Shown here: piece by piece, positions 55,337 through 64,000 of the stretch
Numbering within the stretch: the first letter of the stretch is position 1
How the letters are laid out: every line of letters starts with the position of its first letter
Assembly (NCBI GenBank): GCA_947500505.1
Contig: CANMSL010000014.1
Span: 58,739 to 122,738 of the forward strand
Length of the DNA stretch: 64,000 nucleotides
Direction: 5' to 3'
Origin: an uncultured Aquimarina sp.
GTDB lineage: Bacteria > Bacteroidota > Bacteroidia > Flavobacteriales > Flavobacteriaceae
Made by a program: the position numbers and the translations under genes
The notes under the pieces: generated by a model
The model's input: only the letters and a program-made list of their open reading frames with translations
Databases searched by the model: none
What the model was told of the DNA's origin: nothing

Positions 55337-56251
55337 ATGGTAGACATAACTCATAAAAATAATACACTCCGTACTGCAGTGGCACAAGCAGTTGTTAAAG
55401 TTGGAAGTTCTGATACTATAGAAGCTATTGTATCCAGAAATATTCCGAAAGGAGATGTTTTTGAAATGGCTAAGACTGCAGGGTTATTTGCCGTAAAAAA
55501 AACCAGTGATATAATTCCGGATTGTCATCCGTTACCCATTGAATGCACAGGTGTGGATTACAAAATTAACAATCTGGAAATTGTTATTGAGATGACTATA
55601 AAGACCATCTATAAAACAGGCGTAGAAGTAGAAGCCATGCACGGGGCATCTGTTGTTGCGCTCACTATGTACGATATGCTAAAACCCGTAGATAAGAATG
55701 TAGAGATAAAAAATATCAAACTATTGCGTAAAAGAGGAGGTAAATCCAGTTACAGCGATAGCGGAGAACCTTTTACCGCCGGAGTTGTCGTCTGTTCTGA
55801 TTCTATAGCTGCAGGTCATAAAGAAGACAAAGCCGGTAAAGCAATTATTACTAAGCTTGAAGCATATGGAGTTACCATAAAAGAATATACGATTATTCCT
55901 GATGAAACAGATCAAATACAGCAGCTTGTAAAACGATTAAAAGAAGAAGGTAACGATCTTATAATTTTTACTGGCGGTACAGGATTATCTCCTCGGGATG
56001 TTACTCCCGAAGCTATTTTACCATTAATCGAACGTCGTATCCCTGGTATAGAAGAAGTAATCCGTAACTATGGGCAAAATCGCATGCCTTATGCTATGCT
56101 TTCCAGAAGTGTTGCCGGAGTCATTGGGGAATCCCTAATACTTGCTCTTCCTGGTTCTACCAATGGTGCCAGAGAATCCATGGATGCCATTTTTCCGGCA
56201 GTATTACATACCTTCAGAATTCTGAAAGGTGCTAAGCACGATGGAAATTAA
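55337..56251 (+). CDS. MoaC-MogA fusion protein
   Basis: The 304-residue protein joins a MoaC domain (about 1-150, with DCHPLPIECTGVDYK, VEVEAMHGASVVALTMYDML and the LLRKRGGKS motif) to a MogA/MoaB domain (about 155-300, with TGGTGLSPRDVTPEA and a LALPGSTNGARES stretch). MoaC acts with MoaA in cyclic pyranopterin formation, and MogA adenylylates molybdopterin. One chain thus covers an early and a late step. Such fusions are known in Bacteroidota. It overlaps moaA. Confidence 0.93.
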   Translation: MVDITHKNNTLRTAVAQAVVKVGSSDTIEAIVSRNIPKGDVFEMAKTAGLFAVKKTSDIIPDCHPLPIECTGVDYKINNLEIVIEMTIKTIYKTGVEVEAMHGASVVALTMYDMLKPVDKNVEIKNIKLLRKRGGKSSYSDSGEPFTAGVVVCSDSIAAGHKEDKAGKAIITKLEAYGVTIKEYTIIPDETDQIQQLVKRLKEEGNDLIIFTGGTGLSPRDVTPEAILPLIERRIPGIEEVIRNYGQNRMPYAMLSRSVAGVIGESLILALPGSTNGARESMDAIFPAVLHTFRILKGAKHDGN

Positions 56252-57269
56252 AAACGCTAATGTGAGTCACAAAAAACAAAACATACTAACAGATAGTTTC
56301 GGGCGTAACCATACGTATCTTAGAATTTCATTAACAGAAAGATGTAATCTGCGATGTACCTATTGCATGCCCGCCGACGGTATTCCTTTAAGTCCCAAAG
56401 AACATCTGATGACCGTAGATGAGATCTATACCATTGCCAAAGAATTTGTACGTCAAGGTGTAACTAAAATAAGACTTACCGGTGGCGAACCCTTAGTCAG
56501 AAAAGATTTTCCGTTGATTTTAAAAAAATTATCCGGTTTACCAGTAGAGCTGGGAATCACGACCAATGGTGTATTAGCAGAACGTTTTCTACCACTTCTA
56601 AAAGAAAATGGAGTTAAGACCATCACGATAAGTATCGATTCACTTCTAAAGGATAAGTTTTCTAAAATAACAAGGCGGAATGAGTTCGATAGTGTTTGGG
56701 ACACTATTAAATTATTTCAAAACGAAGGCTTTAAAATAAAATTAAACATCGTTTTAATCAAAAATTTTAACGAAAATGAAATTATTGATTTTATTAACCT
56801 CACAAAGGATCAGAACCTGGTTGTCCGTTTTATAGAGTTTATGCCATTTGATGGAAATCAATGGAATATGGATAAACTCGTAACACAACAAGAAATAATG
56901 GATAAAGTACAATATACTTTTCCATTGCAACTAAAAAAATTAGCTGACGCTCCAAATGATACCTCACGAAATTATAAAATCGAAGGTTATACAGGTAGTT
57001 TTGCAATTATCAGTTCAGTAACCAATCCTTTTTGTGACACGTGTAATCGCATCAGAATTACCGCGGATGGTAAACTAAAAAATTGCTTATTCTCCGGTAA
57101 AGAATTTTCATTATTGAAGTTATTAAGAGCGAATAAGCCAATACTTCCGGTGATACAGAAGGCATTAAAACATAAATTTGCTACCAGAGGAGGAATGGAT
57201 ACACCAGAGAAATTAAAAAATCCAGAGTTACATTCTAAGAATCGTAGTATGATCAGCATAGGTGGTTAA
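56229..57269 (+). CDS. moaA: GTP 3',8-cyclase
   Basis: The 346-residue radical-SAM enzyme has the N-terminal cluster CNLRCTYC with MPADGIPL, the GGEPLVRKDFP motif, and the C-terminal cluster CDTCNRIRITADGKLKNC. It ends in GG as expected. An internal ATG at 56241 also overlaps moaC-mogA and would trim four residues. It is the last gene of the cofactor cluster. Confidence 0.95.
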   Translation: MLSTMEIKNANVSHKKQNILTDSFGRNHTYLRISLTERCNLRCTYCMPADGIPLSPKEHLMTVDEIYTIAKEFVRQGVTKIRLTGGEPLVRKDFPLILKKLSGLPVELGITTNGVLAERFLPLLKENGVKTITISIDSLLKDKFSKITRRNEFDSVWDTIKLFQNEGFKIKLNIVLIKNFNENEIIDFINLTKDQNLVVRFIEFMPFDGNQWNMDKLVTQQEIMDKVQYTFPLQLKKLADAPNDTSRNYKIEGYTGSFAIISSVTNPFCDTCNRIRITADGKLKNCLFSGKEFSLLKLLRANKPILPVIQKALKHKFATRGGMDTPEKLKNPELHSKNRSMISIGG

Positions 57270-57396
57270 TTTCTGAGGATTCTTTTAGTATACATTTCCA
57301 AAAAACTATTATATTTAGGCTAATATCCCAAGTAAGGCCCCAAACTCACCTTATCGGATGATCAACTAACGTAAGATCTTAGTCAAAAATTCATCT

Positions 57397-58800
57397 ATGA
57401 ATCAAAAATCATGGTTAAAATCTGAAGCTGCTAAATATACCCTGTATGGAGTGTTATTTGGTTTTATGTTTCCAATTCTGGCAACATGTATAGATATAGC
57501 CAAATTAGGATTAAAGTTTTCCTGGGATTCGGTCTTATTCGTTCAAAAAAATTATCCTATACATTACATCATTGATACCGCTCCCCTTTTTCTTGGTCTA
57601 TTTGCAATGTTTGGTGGGCGTAATCTGGATAAACTAAAAGAAAAAAATAAACAAATCCTGCAAGCATCAAAATTCAAACAGGATTTTCTTGCTAATATGA
57701 GTCACGAAATCAGAACTCCTATGGTAGGTGTTATCGGTATGATCGATTTACTTTTCAAAAATACTAAATTGGATGAATTGCAAAAAGAATATGTAAGTAC
57801 AATTCATCAGTCCTCATTAAATTTATTAGATATTCTAAATCAAATTCTTGACTTATCAAAAATTGAAGCCGGAAAATTTACATTATCTCCTAAAGGAATT
57901 AATTTTAAGAAACTAATAAATCAAAATGTTGATTTATTTCTGGCAAATAGCAAAGCAAAAGGTATCATCTTAGTTTCTGAGTATGATGCTGGTTTACCAG
58001 AATACATTTTTGCAGACGATAATCGCTTAATGCAAATATTGTCTAATCTAATCGGAAATGCTATAAAATTCACAAATGAAGGCATCATTACTGTAAAATC
58101 ATCCTTAGTCTCTAAAAAGAATGATGAGCTGACTATAAAAGTAGAGGTTATTGATTCTGGAATTGGCATAAGTAAAGCAGATCAGAAATCTCTTTTTAAC
58201 CGTTTTAGTCAAGTACACAATGATGCAATCCTGGTTGGAGAAGGAAGTGGGTTAGGATTAACCATTAGCAAAAAATTAGTCGATTTAATGAATGGAAAAT
58301 TAGGTGTTACCAGCGAAGTGGGTAAAGGAAGTAATTTCTGGTTTACTTTCGAAACCCAAGTCTCTAACACCATTACATCATCAATTGATAAGGTTTTTGA
58401 TAAAAGTAAGGATCAAAAATTTAATCTTCACGTCCTATTGGTAGAAGATTCTGATACAAATATCCTTGTTTCCAAACAGATCTTAAAATACTTAGGCTGT
58501 ACTTCTGATATAGCAAAAACCGGCCGAAAAGCTTTAGAAATGTTCGAAGAAGATAAATACGACCTTATCCTAATGGATATCAACCTACCGGAGTTAGATG
58601 GCGTGGAAACCTGTAAACTGATCCGTAAAGGATACAAAAAAATACCTCCTATTATTGCAATTACTTCTAACGCACTTCCTGGTGATGCAGAACGTTTTAT
58701 TGCCAGAGGTCTTGATGATTATATCACAAAACCCTTTACTACAGAAGTCTTGAACATTAAACTTAAGAATTGGTTTGGTGACCATAGCAGATATCATTAA
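57397..58800 (+). CDS. Hybrid histidine kinase with short membrane anchor
   Basis: The 467-residue protein has two N-terminal membrane helices (about 13-32 and 60-73). A HisKA domain carries the phospho-acceptor His in NMSHEIRTPM near 101-110. The HATPase_c domain has the LIGNAIKFTNEG, DSGIGIS and GEGSGLGLTIS boxes. A receiver domain (about 345-460) has VEDSDTNILV, Asp in LILMDINLPELDG and Lys in YITKPF. There is no PAS, GAF or large extracytoplasmic domain, so input probably comes through the membrane part or a partner. No response regulator with an output domain adjoins it. Confidence 0.92.
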   Translation: MNQKSWLKSEAAKYTLYGVLFGFMFPILATCIDIAKLGLKFSWDSVLFVQKNYPIHYIIDTAPLFLGLFAMFGGRNLDKLKEKNKQILQASKFKQDFLANMSHEIRTPMVGVIGMIDLLFKNTKLDELQKEYVSTIHQSSLNLLDILNQILDLSKIEAGKFTLSPKGINFKKLINQNVDLFLANSKAKGIILVSEYDAGLPEYIFADDNRLMQILSNLIGNAIKFTNEGIITVKSSLVSKKNDELTIKVEVIDSGIGISKADQKSLFNRFSQVHNDAILVGEGSGLGLTISKKLVDLMNGKLGVTSEVGKGSNFWFTFETQVSNTITSSIDKVFDKSKDQKFNLHVLLVEDSDTNILVSKQILKYLGCTSDIAKTGRKALEMFEEDKYDLILMDINLPELDGVETCKLIRKGYKKIPPIIAITSNALPGDAERFIARGLDDYITKPFTTEVLNIKLKNWFGDHSRYH

Positions 58801-58993
58801 AATATCTGTTCACATCAGAGACACATCCAGACGCTAAATCTTTCATTACAATTACCGAAATGTAAACTAATAGTCTTTACTTTTTTGCTAGTAACACACC
58901 AAATTATTAGTTCATTTTTAACTATTATAAGCTAAAACTGTTTCGTAATTTTAGTATCTTGTTTATCTGACATTCTACTCTAATAAAATAAGA

Positions 58994-60325
58994 ATGAAAT
59001 TATTAACTGAAAAATATGTTATGGACAAAAAGAATACTTTTTTATACAAAAACGGTTTTGCCATTTTATTCTGTATATTCCTTATTGGATACCCTGGTTA
59101 TATACAGGCATTCAGCTTTTTTCAAGATACAGAGATTCAGAATGGTATAAACTATGATGAATATAGGGGAATTGTAGTAGACAGTGACTCTAATAAGCCT
59201 TTAATTTCTGCCACAATTTCATTGAATGAAACAAACATCTCAACAATTACCAATGATGAAGGCGAATTTTTATTAAAGGTTCCGAAGAATATTGCCAGCG
59301 ACAAAATTACAATCTCCTTTTTGGGATATAATGACGAAGTGGTTTCGCTATCGACATTAAGTAAGGACGAAGTAAAGATCAGATTAAATCCCTCGGTAAC
59401 TCAATTATCAGAAGTAAATATTGATCCCAGAGATCCTGAGGCTCTGATCAAAGCAGTTATGAAACGAAGAGGTGATAATTACCAAAACGATAATACTATC
59501 ATGACAGCTTTCTACAGAGAAACTATAAAAAAAAGAAGAACATATGTATCTCTTTCTGAAGCAGTTGTTGATGTCTATAAAAACCCTTATGTATCTGATA
59601 AAAAAGACATAATTCGGTTATATAAAGCCAGAAAAAGTGCTGATTATAAAAAGTTAGACACATTAACACTAAAACTTCAAGGAGGACCTTCCAGTACACT
59701 TTTTATTGATGTAATGAAAAATCCTGACCTTCTTTTTACAGATGATATACTAAGAATCTATGAATTTAGCTTTGACAAATCTACTCAGATCAATAATCGA
59801 TATATCTATGTTTTAAATTTTAAACAACGACCATATGTAAAGGATCTATATTACTATGGAAAGTTATACATAGATTCAGAAACATTAGCATTAACAAAGG
59901 CTGTATTTAGTTTAAACCTGGATGATCGAGAAAAAGCCAGTAGATTATTTGTTAGAAAAAAACCATCGAGAGCTAAAGTTTATCCTACCGTAGCAACGTA
60001 CAATATGAATTATCGGGAAACGGATGGAAAATGGTATTACGGTTATGGCAAGATCGATCTTGTTTTCAAAGTGAATTGGAAGAGGAAATTATTTAATTCT
60101 ACTTACAAATTAAATGTAGAAATGGCCGTAACGGATTGGAAAAAGAATAGTAACAATGAAAATATAAGGCCTAAGGATCGACTAAAATCCTCTGTCGTTA
60201 TTAGTGATGAGGCTTCCGGATTTTCGGATCCAATGTTCTGGGGAGAATATAATGTAATTGAACCCGAAAAATCAATTGAATCTGCAATTCGAAAAATTCA
60301 GAAACAACTTCGAAAATTGAACTAA
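58994..60325 (+). CDS. Exported CarboxypepD_reg-like domain protein
   Basis: The 443-residue protein has a hydrophobic signal segment (FAILFCIFLIGYPGYIQAF); an internal ATG at 59021 is an alternative start. A CarboxypepD_reg-like domain (about 57-135, with YRGIVVDSDSNKPLISATIS and SFLGYNDEVVSL) is followed by a beta-rich region (about 165-420) with repeated aromatic strands. In Bacteroidota such proteins are often outer-membrane associated. A TATCTTG element at 58955-58961 may belong to its promoter. Confidence 0.75.
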   Translation: MKLLTEKYVMDKKNTFLYKNGFAILFCIFLIGYPGYIQAFSFFQDTEIQNGINYDEYRGIVVDSDSNKPLISATISLNETNISTITNDEGEFLLKVPKNIASDKITISFLGYNDEVVSLSTLSKDEVKIRLNPSVTQLSEVNIDPRDPEALIKAVMKRRGDNYQNDNTIMTAFYRETIKKRRTYVSLSEAVVDVYKNPYVSDKKDIIRLYKARKSADYKKLDTLTLKLQGGPSSTLFIDVMKNPDLLFTDDILRIYEFSFDKSTQINNRYIYVLNFKQRPYVKDLYYYGKLYIDSETLALTKAVFSLNLDDREKASRLFVRKKPSRAKVYPTVATYNMNYRETDGKWYYGYGKIDLVFKVNWKRKLFNSTYKLNVEMAVTDWKKNSNNENIRPKDRLKSSVVISDEASGFSDPMFWGEYNVIEPEKSIESAIRKIQKQLRKLN

Positions 60326-60348
60326 TAAAGTTTACAACTTAAGATAAT

Positions 60349-60381
60349 AAACAGGTACTTTTTGGAGGCACCTGTTTTTTT
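60349..60381 (+). terminator. Intrinsic terminator
   Basis: AACAGGT and ACCTGTT arms with a GC-containing loop are followed by a T-run. Confidence 0.75.
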
Positions 60382-60498
60382 GTGCCAAATAACCGTCACT
60401 GATATCAAATTTGTTATTTTTACATTTCAGAAAAATAAGGGGTTGTCACATCTGTTCGGATAAAAAGTCTTTAGAAATTGTATATTAAAATTTATCAC

Positions 60499-61950
60499 AT
60501 GAATCGCATTTTGTGTATTGCACTTTTTGTTATCATATCTCATACTCTTTTGGCGCAAAAAAACTTAACTCCCTCCAAGGTTCAGGAAGATTTTAAAATT
60601 TTTGAAAATATATTAAAACAAGGGCATCCTGCATTGCATGAATATATTACAGAAACAGCATTGGATTCTGTATTTTCTGCTACAAAAGATTCATTAACTG
60701 ATGGTACTTCAGATATAAGCTTATTCAAAAAAATGCAGAAGGTTACTGATCTTATTAAAGATGGCCATTTAATGCTTTTTGCTCCAAACACACTGAACAC
60801 CACTCAATATTATTTTCCTCTAATTCTAAAGATTATACAAGCAGAATTTTATGCAGATACTGATGACTTTGGAATACCTGTAGGATCAAAAATAGTACAG
60901 ATTAATGGCTTGTCAACATCACATATCCTGGAAACTTTAAAAAAATATGCGCCAACGGATGGATATAATCTTACCAGGAAATATCGTGACATAGAATTAA
61001 AATTTGGTTTGTTCTATATGTATGAATATGGTGTGCAAAAAGAATATACGATAACCTATATAGAACCTGAGGGTGACGAGAAAACAATTACTATACCGGC
61101 AGAATCTTTTGTCAATGCAAAACATCGTAACATTAACCGAAATTCGTATTTCTCTAACTATCATCAACAAAAAGATAAAGTAGCTTTCTTTTCGAGGCAT
61201 ATAAATACCAAAGAACCTTTTGTTTACTACAAGGAAAATTATAAAACAGCAGTTTTGGTTGTCAATTCTTTTGGTATGGATATCAGAACTTTCAAAGCTC
61301 GTCTGACACAACTCTTTAAAGAAATTAATAAAAAGAAAATAAAACACTTGGTGATTGACATACGTCAGAATAATGGTGGTTTTAGACCAAATTCAGTGCA
61401 CTTGTTTTCTTTTGTCACTAATAAACATTTTAAACAAAGAAACAAAGCTTTTGTATCGTCATTGAAAGTTCCTGAAAAAGAGTATGTCACCAGGGTTTAT
61501 AACGAGAAAGAATTTTTAAGAGATAAATTTTATAATCATCCAAAATATGATGGCTGGGAATTGGATTTTGATGACCTGGAGATGATGATGGTACCTGTTA
61601 AAAACAGATTTCACGGTAAGATCTATGTATTAGCAGGTGGCACAACATTTTCTGCAGGTTCTGCATTTGCTTTATTAGCTAAAGACGATCCTGACATGCT
61701 TCTGGTGGGTGAAGAAACAGGTGGTGGATATTATTCACATACAGGTCAGTTTCCTGTATATTATGAATTGCCAAACTCTAAAATAATTATGGTGATGTCT
61801 ATGGAAAAAATCACGCACTACGTAAAAGACAAAACTGTACCTAAAGGTTCTGGAGTACCTCCCAATAGAGAAGTGCAACTTACTGTTGAGGATTTGATCA
61901 AAGGTAAAGACAGTCAGCTCGATTATATTCTAAGATTGATCAAAGGATAA
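60499..61950 (+). CDS. S41 family peptidase, exported
   Basis: I choose the ATG at 60499 (MNRILCIALFVIISHTLLAQ), which gives a clean signal peptide; a TTG-start frame from 60478 adds seven residues. The 483-residue protein has S41 motifs LVIDIRQNNGGF and LAGGTTFSAGSAFALLAK, where the nucleophile Ser is expected, plus VGEETGGGYYSHTGQF. The final motif PNREVQLTVEDL is typical of Bacteroidota S41 proteins. There is no separate PDZ domain that I can see. Confidence 0.88.
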   Translation: MNRILCIALFVIISHTLLAQKNLTPSKVQEDFKIFENILKQGHPALHEYITETALDSVFSATKDSLTDGTSDISLFKKMQKVTDLIKDGHLMLFAPNTLNTTQYYFPLILKIIQAEFYADTDDFGIPVGSKIVQINGLSTSHILETLKKYAPTDGYNLTRKYRDIELKFGLFYMYEYGVQKEYTITYIEPEGDEKTITIPAESFVNAKHRNINRNSYFSNYHQQKDKVAFFSRHINTKEPFVYYKENYKTAVLVVNSFGMDIRTFKARLTQLFKEINKKKIKHLVIDIRQNNGGFRPNSVHLFSFVTNKHFKQRNKAFVSSLKVPEKEYVTRVYNEKEFLRDKFYNHPKYDGWELDFDDLEMMMVPVKNRFHGKIYVLAGGTTFSAGSAFALLAKDDPDMLLVGEETGGGYYSHTGQFPVYYELPNSKIIMVMSMEKITHYVKDKTVPKGSGVPPNREVQLTVEDLIKGKDSQLDYILRLIKG

Positions 61951-61970
61951 ATAATAGACTATAAATTAAC

Positions 61971-62014
61971 GAAAAACTTCAATAAAGCAATGTTTAATAT
62001 CGCTCTATTGAAGT
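61971..62014 (-). terminator. Weak terminator of the pore-former gene
   Basis: ACTTCAATA and TATTGAAGT form a 9-bp stem with a long loop. On the minus strand it is followed by five T residues. Confidence 0.4.
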
Positions 62015-62047
62015 CTGGAAAAGGCAACAATTAGCTGATCATAACTA

Positions 62048-62926
62048 TTATGCCAGCGTAAGCTCGCCTGCAGTGGCATCAGCCAATGCATGACTAGCTT
62101 TTAGTTTACCACTTACCTTATTCTTTAACTCAATTTTAGAATTAGAATAATATCCTATTTCGATATCCTCCGTCGATTGTATGGAGTTAGATATGCCACT
62201 TTTAGACATTACACCACCAATTCCTAAACTCCAGAAATGATGACTTTTATAGGTTGGGTTATAATTTATAGCAGTATTGCCGATTAGGTAGGCATTGTAC
62301 CTGATTCTTACTTTCATTACACCTCTGCTTGCAGAAAGTTCTGCTACGACAGATTCTCCCGGATCAAGTTCTACGCTTACACCAGACGTAGATCCCACGG
62401 TGATCGATTTAGATTCCTGACCTCCGATTCCCCACGATTGACTATATGATAAGGAAGTCTCACCTTCTGCTCCGGCTCCAAGAAATTTTACCCCATAACT
62501 AAATTTTTGACCAATCGTTAATGTACCGCCAGTACTCCAGTTAGACGACGTAGTATTATTTAATGATTCCGAGATCGCTACGTTAAATGTCCCCTTTTTA
62601 CTACTATTATTGGTGAAATCCTGAGTTTTTACGATGACAGGCTCCGATGTGATTCCTAGAATTTCTGCGCTCTGCACCACTAAAACCATCTGTACCTGTG
62701 GCCAGCTATATTTCTTATATAGATCTCCCCATGGTGTTGGACTATGCAAATATGCATCATTAGGAGACTTACCAAAATACTTTTTTACTGCATCTTTTAA
62801 TTGTTTATCTCCTAGTTTAAAAGTAGTTCTTTCTTCGTCTGTGATTACATGCTGAACTGATCCGCTTGCATTTACGCTTGATGCCGATTTATCCTGTCCG
62901 GCAACGATACTAATACTAATACCCAT
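62048..62926 (-). CDS. Aerolysin-like beta-pore-forming protein
   Basis: The 292-residue protein resembles the aerolysin/ETX-MTX2 superfamily, close to the bacterial group annotated as follicular epithelium yolk protein subunit. A helical N-terminal part (about 30-105) precedes a long Ser/Thr/Gly-rich beta region. This includes an insertion-loop-like amphipathic stretch with LTIGQKFSYGVKFLGAGAEG near 155-174, then SGVSVELDPGESVVAELSAS. No signal peptide is visible, so release may need lysis or another route. A palindrome lies about 80 bases upstream. Target unknown. Confidence 0.72.
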   Translation of the reverse strand: MGISISIVAGQDKSASSVNASGSVQHVITDEERTTFKLGDKQLKDAVKKYFGKSPNDAYLHSPTPWGDLYKKYSWPQVQMVLVVQSAEILGITSEPVIVKTQDFTNNSSKKGTFNVAISESLNNTTSSNWSTGGTLTIGQKFSYGVKFLGAGAEGETSLSYSQSWGIGGQESKSITVGSTSGVSVELDPGESVVAELSASRGVMKVRIRYNAYLIGNTAINYNPTYKSHHFWSLGIGGVMSKSGISNSIQSTEDIEIGYYSNSKIELKNKVSGKLKASHALADATAGELTLA

Positions 62927-63007
62927 GATATTTAATTTAAGTTAGAAAAATTGTTAGTACTTATTTTTGTGCACATACAAACTAACTCAAAATCAAGGAA
63001 ATATCCC

Positions 63008-63030
63008 ACACGGGTTTTCCCGTGTTTTTA
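63008..63030. repeat. Perfect inverted repeat upstream of the pore-former gene
   Basis: ACACGGG-TTTT-CCCGTGT is followed on the plus strand by a short T-run. No plus-strand gene ends here. It lies between two minus-strand genes, upstream of the pore-former start, so it may be an operator or a stray hairpin. Confidence 0.45.
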
Positions 63031-63151
63031 CAAGACTACCTGAAAACTTGTATTTTAAAATCCTCGTTCTGCAATAAAAAACACTTTCACTTGTAAATTA
63101 GATTCTAAATGATCACTAAAATTGAGAGCGATTTTAACGGTTTGAAAAATG

Positions 63152-63628
63152 TTACTTTGCCAAGGAATCCAGAATCAATTCATAATCATACTGCAGATCT
63201 TCGTGCAATGAAAGTACCGTTTTTTTAATACTATTGATTTGTCGATCATAAATGCCAGACAATACCTTGTTGTTAATGATCGAAGGACGTAATTTATTTA
63301 GTTCAGAACAGAAATGAAGTAATATCTCCACCTCTGTTTCTTTTTTTCCAGAATATCTAATATATTTTTTACTGATACGTAGAATTTTACGAACACTTTT
63401 TTTTATATAGTAGTAGTTTTTTGTATTGATTAGACCAAACTCTCGGGTAATTTCTTGTTGAACTTCTGCTATGTAATTACTTTCATCAGATGCCTCATAG
63501 AGCAGGTAGGTAAGTAATTCTTTGTTTTCTTTTTTGAATTTAGACAATCGCAAACAAAGTGCTACTAGTTCCTGTTGCGAACAATTGTTCAATTCTAATT
63601 TTAACTCTCTTACGGTAGCAGCTTTCAT
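63152..63628 (-). CDS. Conserved hypothetical helical protein
   Basis: The 158-residue protein is mostly helical and basic (MKAATVRELKLELNNCSQQE, then KSVRKILRISKKYIRYSGKK). It has no signal peptide or membrane helix. I recognise it only as the type of small conserved protein found in Flavobacteriia; function unknown. The stop is followed by the region containing the palindrome at 63008. Confidence 0.6.
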   Translation of the reverse strand: MKAATVRELKLELNNCSQQELVALCLRLSKFKKENKELLTYLLYEASDESNYIAEVQQEITREFGLINTKNYYYIKKSVRKILRISKKYIRYSGKKETEVEILLHFCSELNKLRPSIINNKVLSGIYDRQINSIKKTVLSLHEDLQYDYELILDSLAK

Positions 63629-64000
63629 AGCAAATCCAAAAATTAACTTTGTATTGCGAACTTAGCGATAAATTATCCTTGAGGCAAGTAACGAGCTAAA
63701 GAACCATGGATGACGTTTAACGTTCCGATAAAAGCCTGCCGAAATTTGGAAGACAAACTTAGAGGTATGAAATCTGAAATACTACTTCGCTGCAGTGTAT
63801 GTAAATGAACACAGCCAAATTTTAAAATATTGATTAAATAAAAACTAGCTACAAATCAATGCAACTGGTCTTTACTTTTATTTCTTACTCTTGACGGTCA
63901 CTAGCGGATACGCAAGCGGCGGAGAATCACTTGGCTTATTTACCATAATGATAACGACAAGCTGCTATCAATAATTGATCTTTTTCGTATTTGTAAACCA
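63629..64000. other. Intergenic to window end, nothing recognised
   Basis: I looked for tRNA cloverleaf sequence and open frames and saw none that I could support. A short palindrome-like GACGTTTAACGTT lies near 63711. Confidence 0.35.

Noticed and set aside
63700..63730. Palindromic GACGTTTAACGTT as an IS end
   Set aside because: There is no transposase, partner repeat or target duplication in view.
1..64000. CRISPR array or tRNA/rRNA genes
   Set aside because: I saw no regular short direct repeats with spacers and no cloverleaf or rRNA-like sequence, though I could not run a dedicated search.

Overview
The window is AT-rich, has compact operons with few Shine-Dalgarno sites, and shows flavobacterial hallmarks: lipoproteins with Bacteroidota-style lipoboxes, M13/M16/S41 exported peptidases, a CarboxypepD_reg-like protein, a probable type IX secretion tail, and TAnnTTTG-like -7 promoter elements. 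I read it as a chromosome segment of a marine Flavobacteriaceae member (Aquimarina-like). The genus is an inference.

Region 1 (848-27124) is a complete, co-directional extracellular contractile injection system (eCIS; AlgoCIS/MAC/Afp/PVC relatives). In order it encodes a Pvc16-type cap protein, a candidate cap adaptor, one long sheath protein, two tube proteins, a 51-residue DUF5908 protein missed by ORF calling, a LysM hub protein, a VgrG-like spike, a PAAR tip, a gp25-like wedge, a large J-like baseplate protein, an Afp12-like baseplate protein, a 1557-residue protein with three tandem ~184-residue modules, a tape-measure protein, a 1421-residue probable cargo ending in a DNA/RNA non-specific endonuclease domain, a peptidoglycan-binding muramidase, and the AAA+ ATPase. 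No immunity gene adjoins the nuclease cargo, and no T6SS membrane-complex or phage head gene is present.

Region 2 (27172-33837) holds a 5-oxoprolinase operon (pxpA-pxpB-pxpC) with an Nramp-like transporter that lacks the canonical DPGN metal-binding motif, a CHAP-type peptidoglycan hydrolase, and upstream of it a decayed endonuclease of the same Endonuclea_NS_2 class as the eCIS cargo. A MORN-repeat protein and a small membrane protein follow.

Region 3 (33898-43071) runs from an M16 protease to yifB/comM. Between them lies a composite island delimited by repeated copies of the yifB 3' end: 343 bp at 37291, a decayed ~32 bp copy at 39448, and the intact gene end at 41537. The island carries a TssD(Hcp)-like protein with a C-terminal extension, a probable effector broken by one in-frame stop codon, a lipoprotein in the immunity position, and several small or broken orphan genes. 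This looks like repeated insertion of T6SSiii effector/immunity cassettes downstream of yifB.

Region 4 (43547-64000) is mostly housekeeping and accessory: aspartate kinase with a divergent ACT-like protein, an M13 metallopeptidase, a RES/Xre toxin-antitoxin pair, a membrane-anchored patatin-like protein, a molybdenum-cofactor operon (moeA, modE-like, mobA, moaD, moaE, moaC-mogA fusion, moaA), a hybrid histidine kinase, a CarboxypepD_reg-like protein, an S41 protease, and a leaderless aerolysin-like pore-forming protein.
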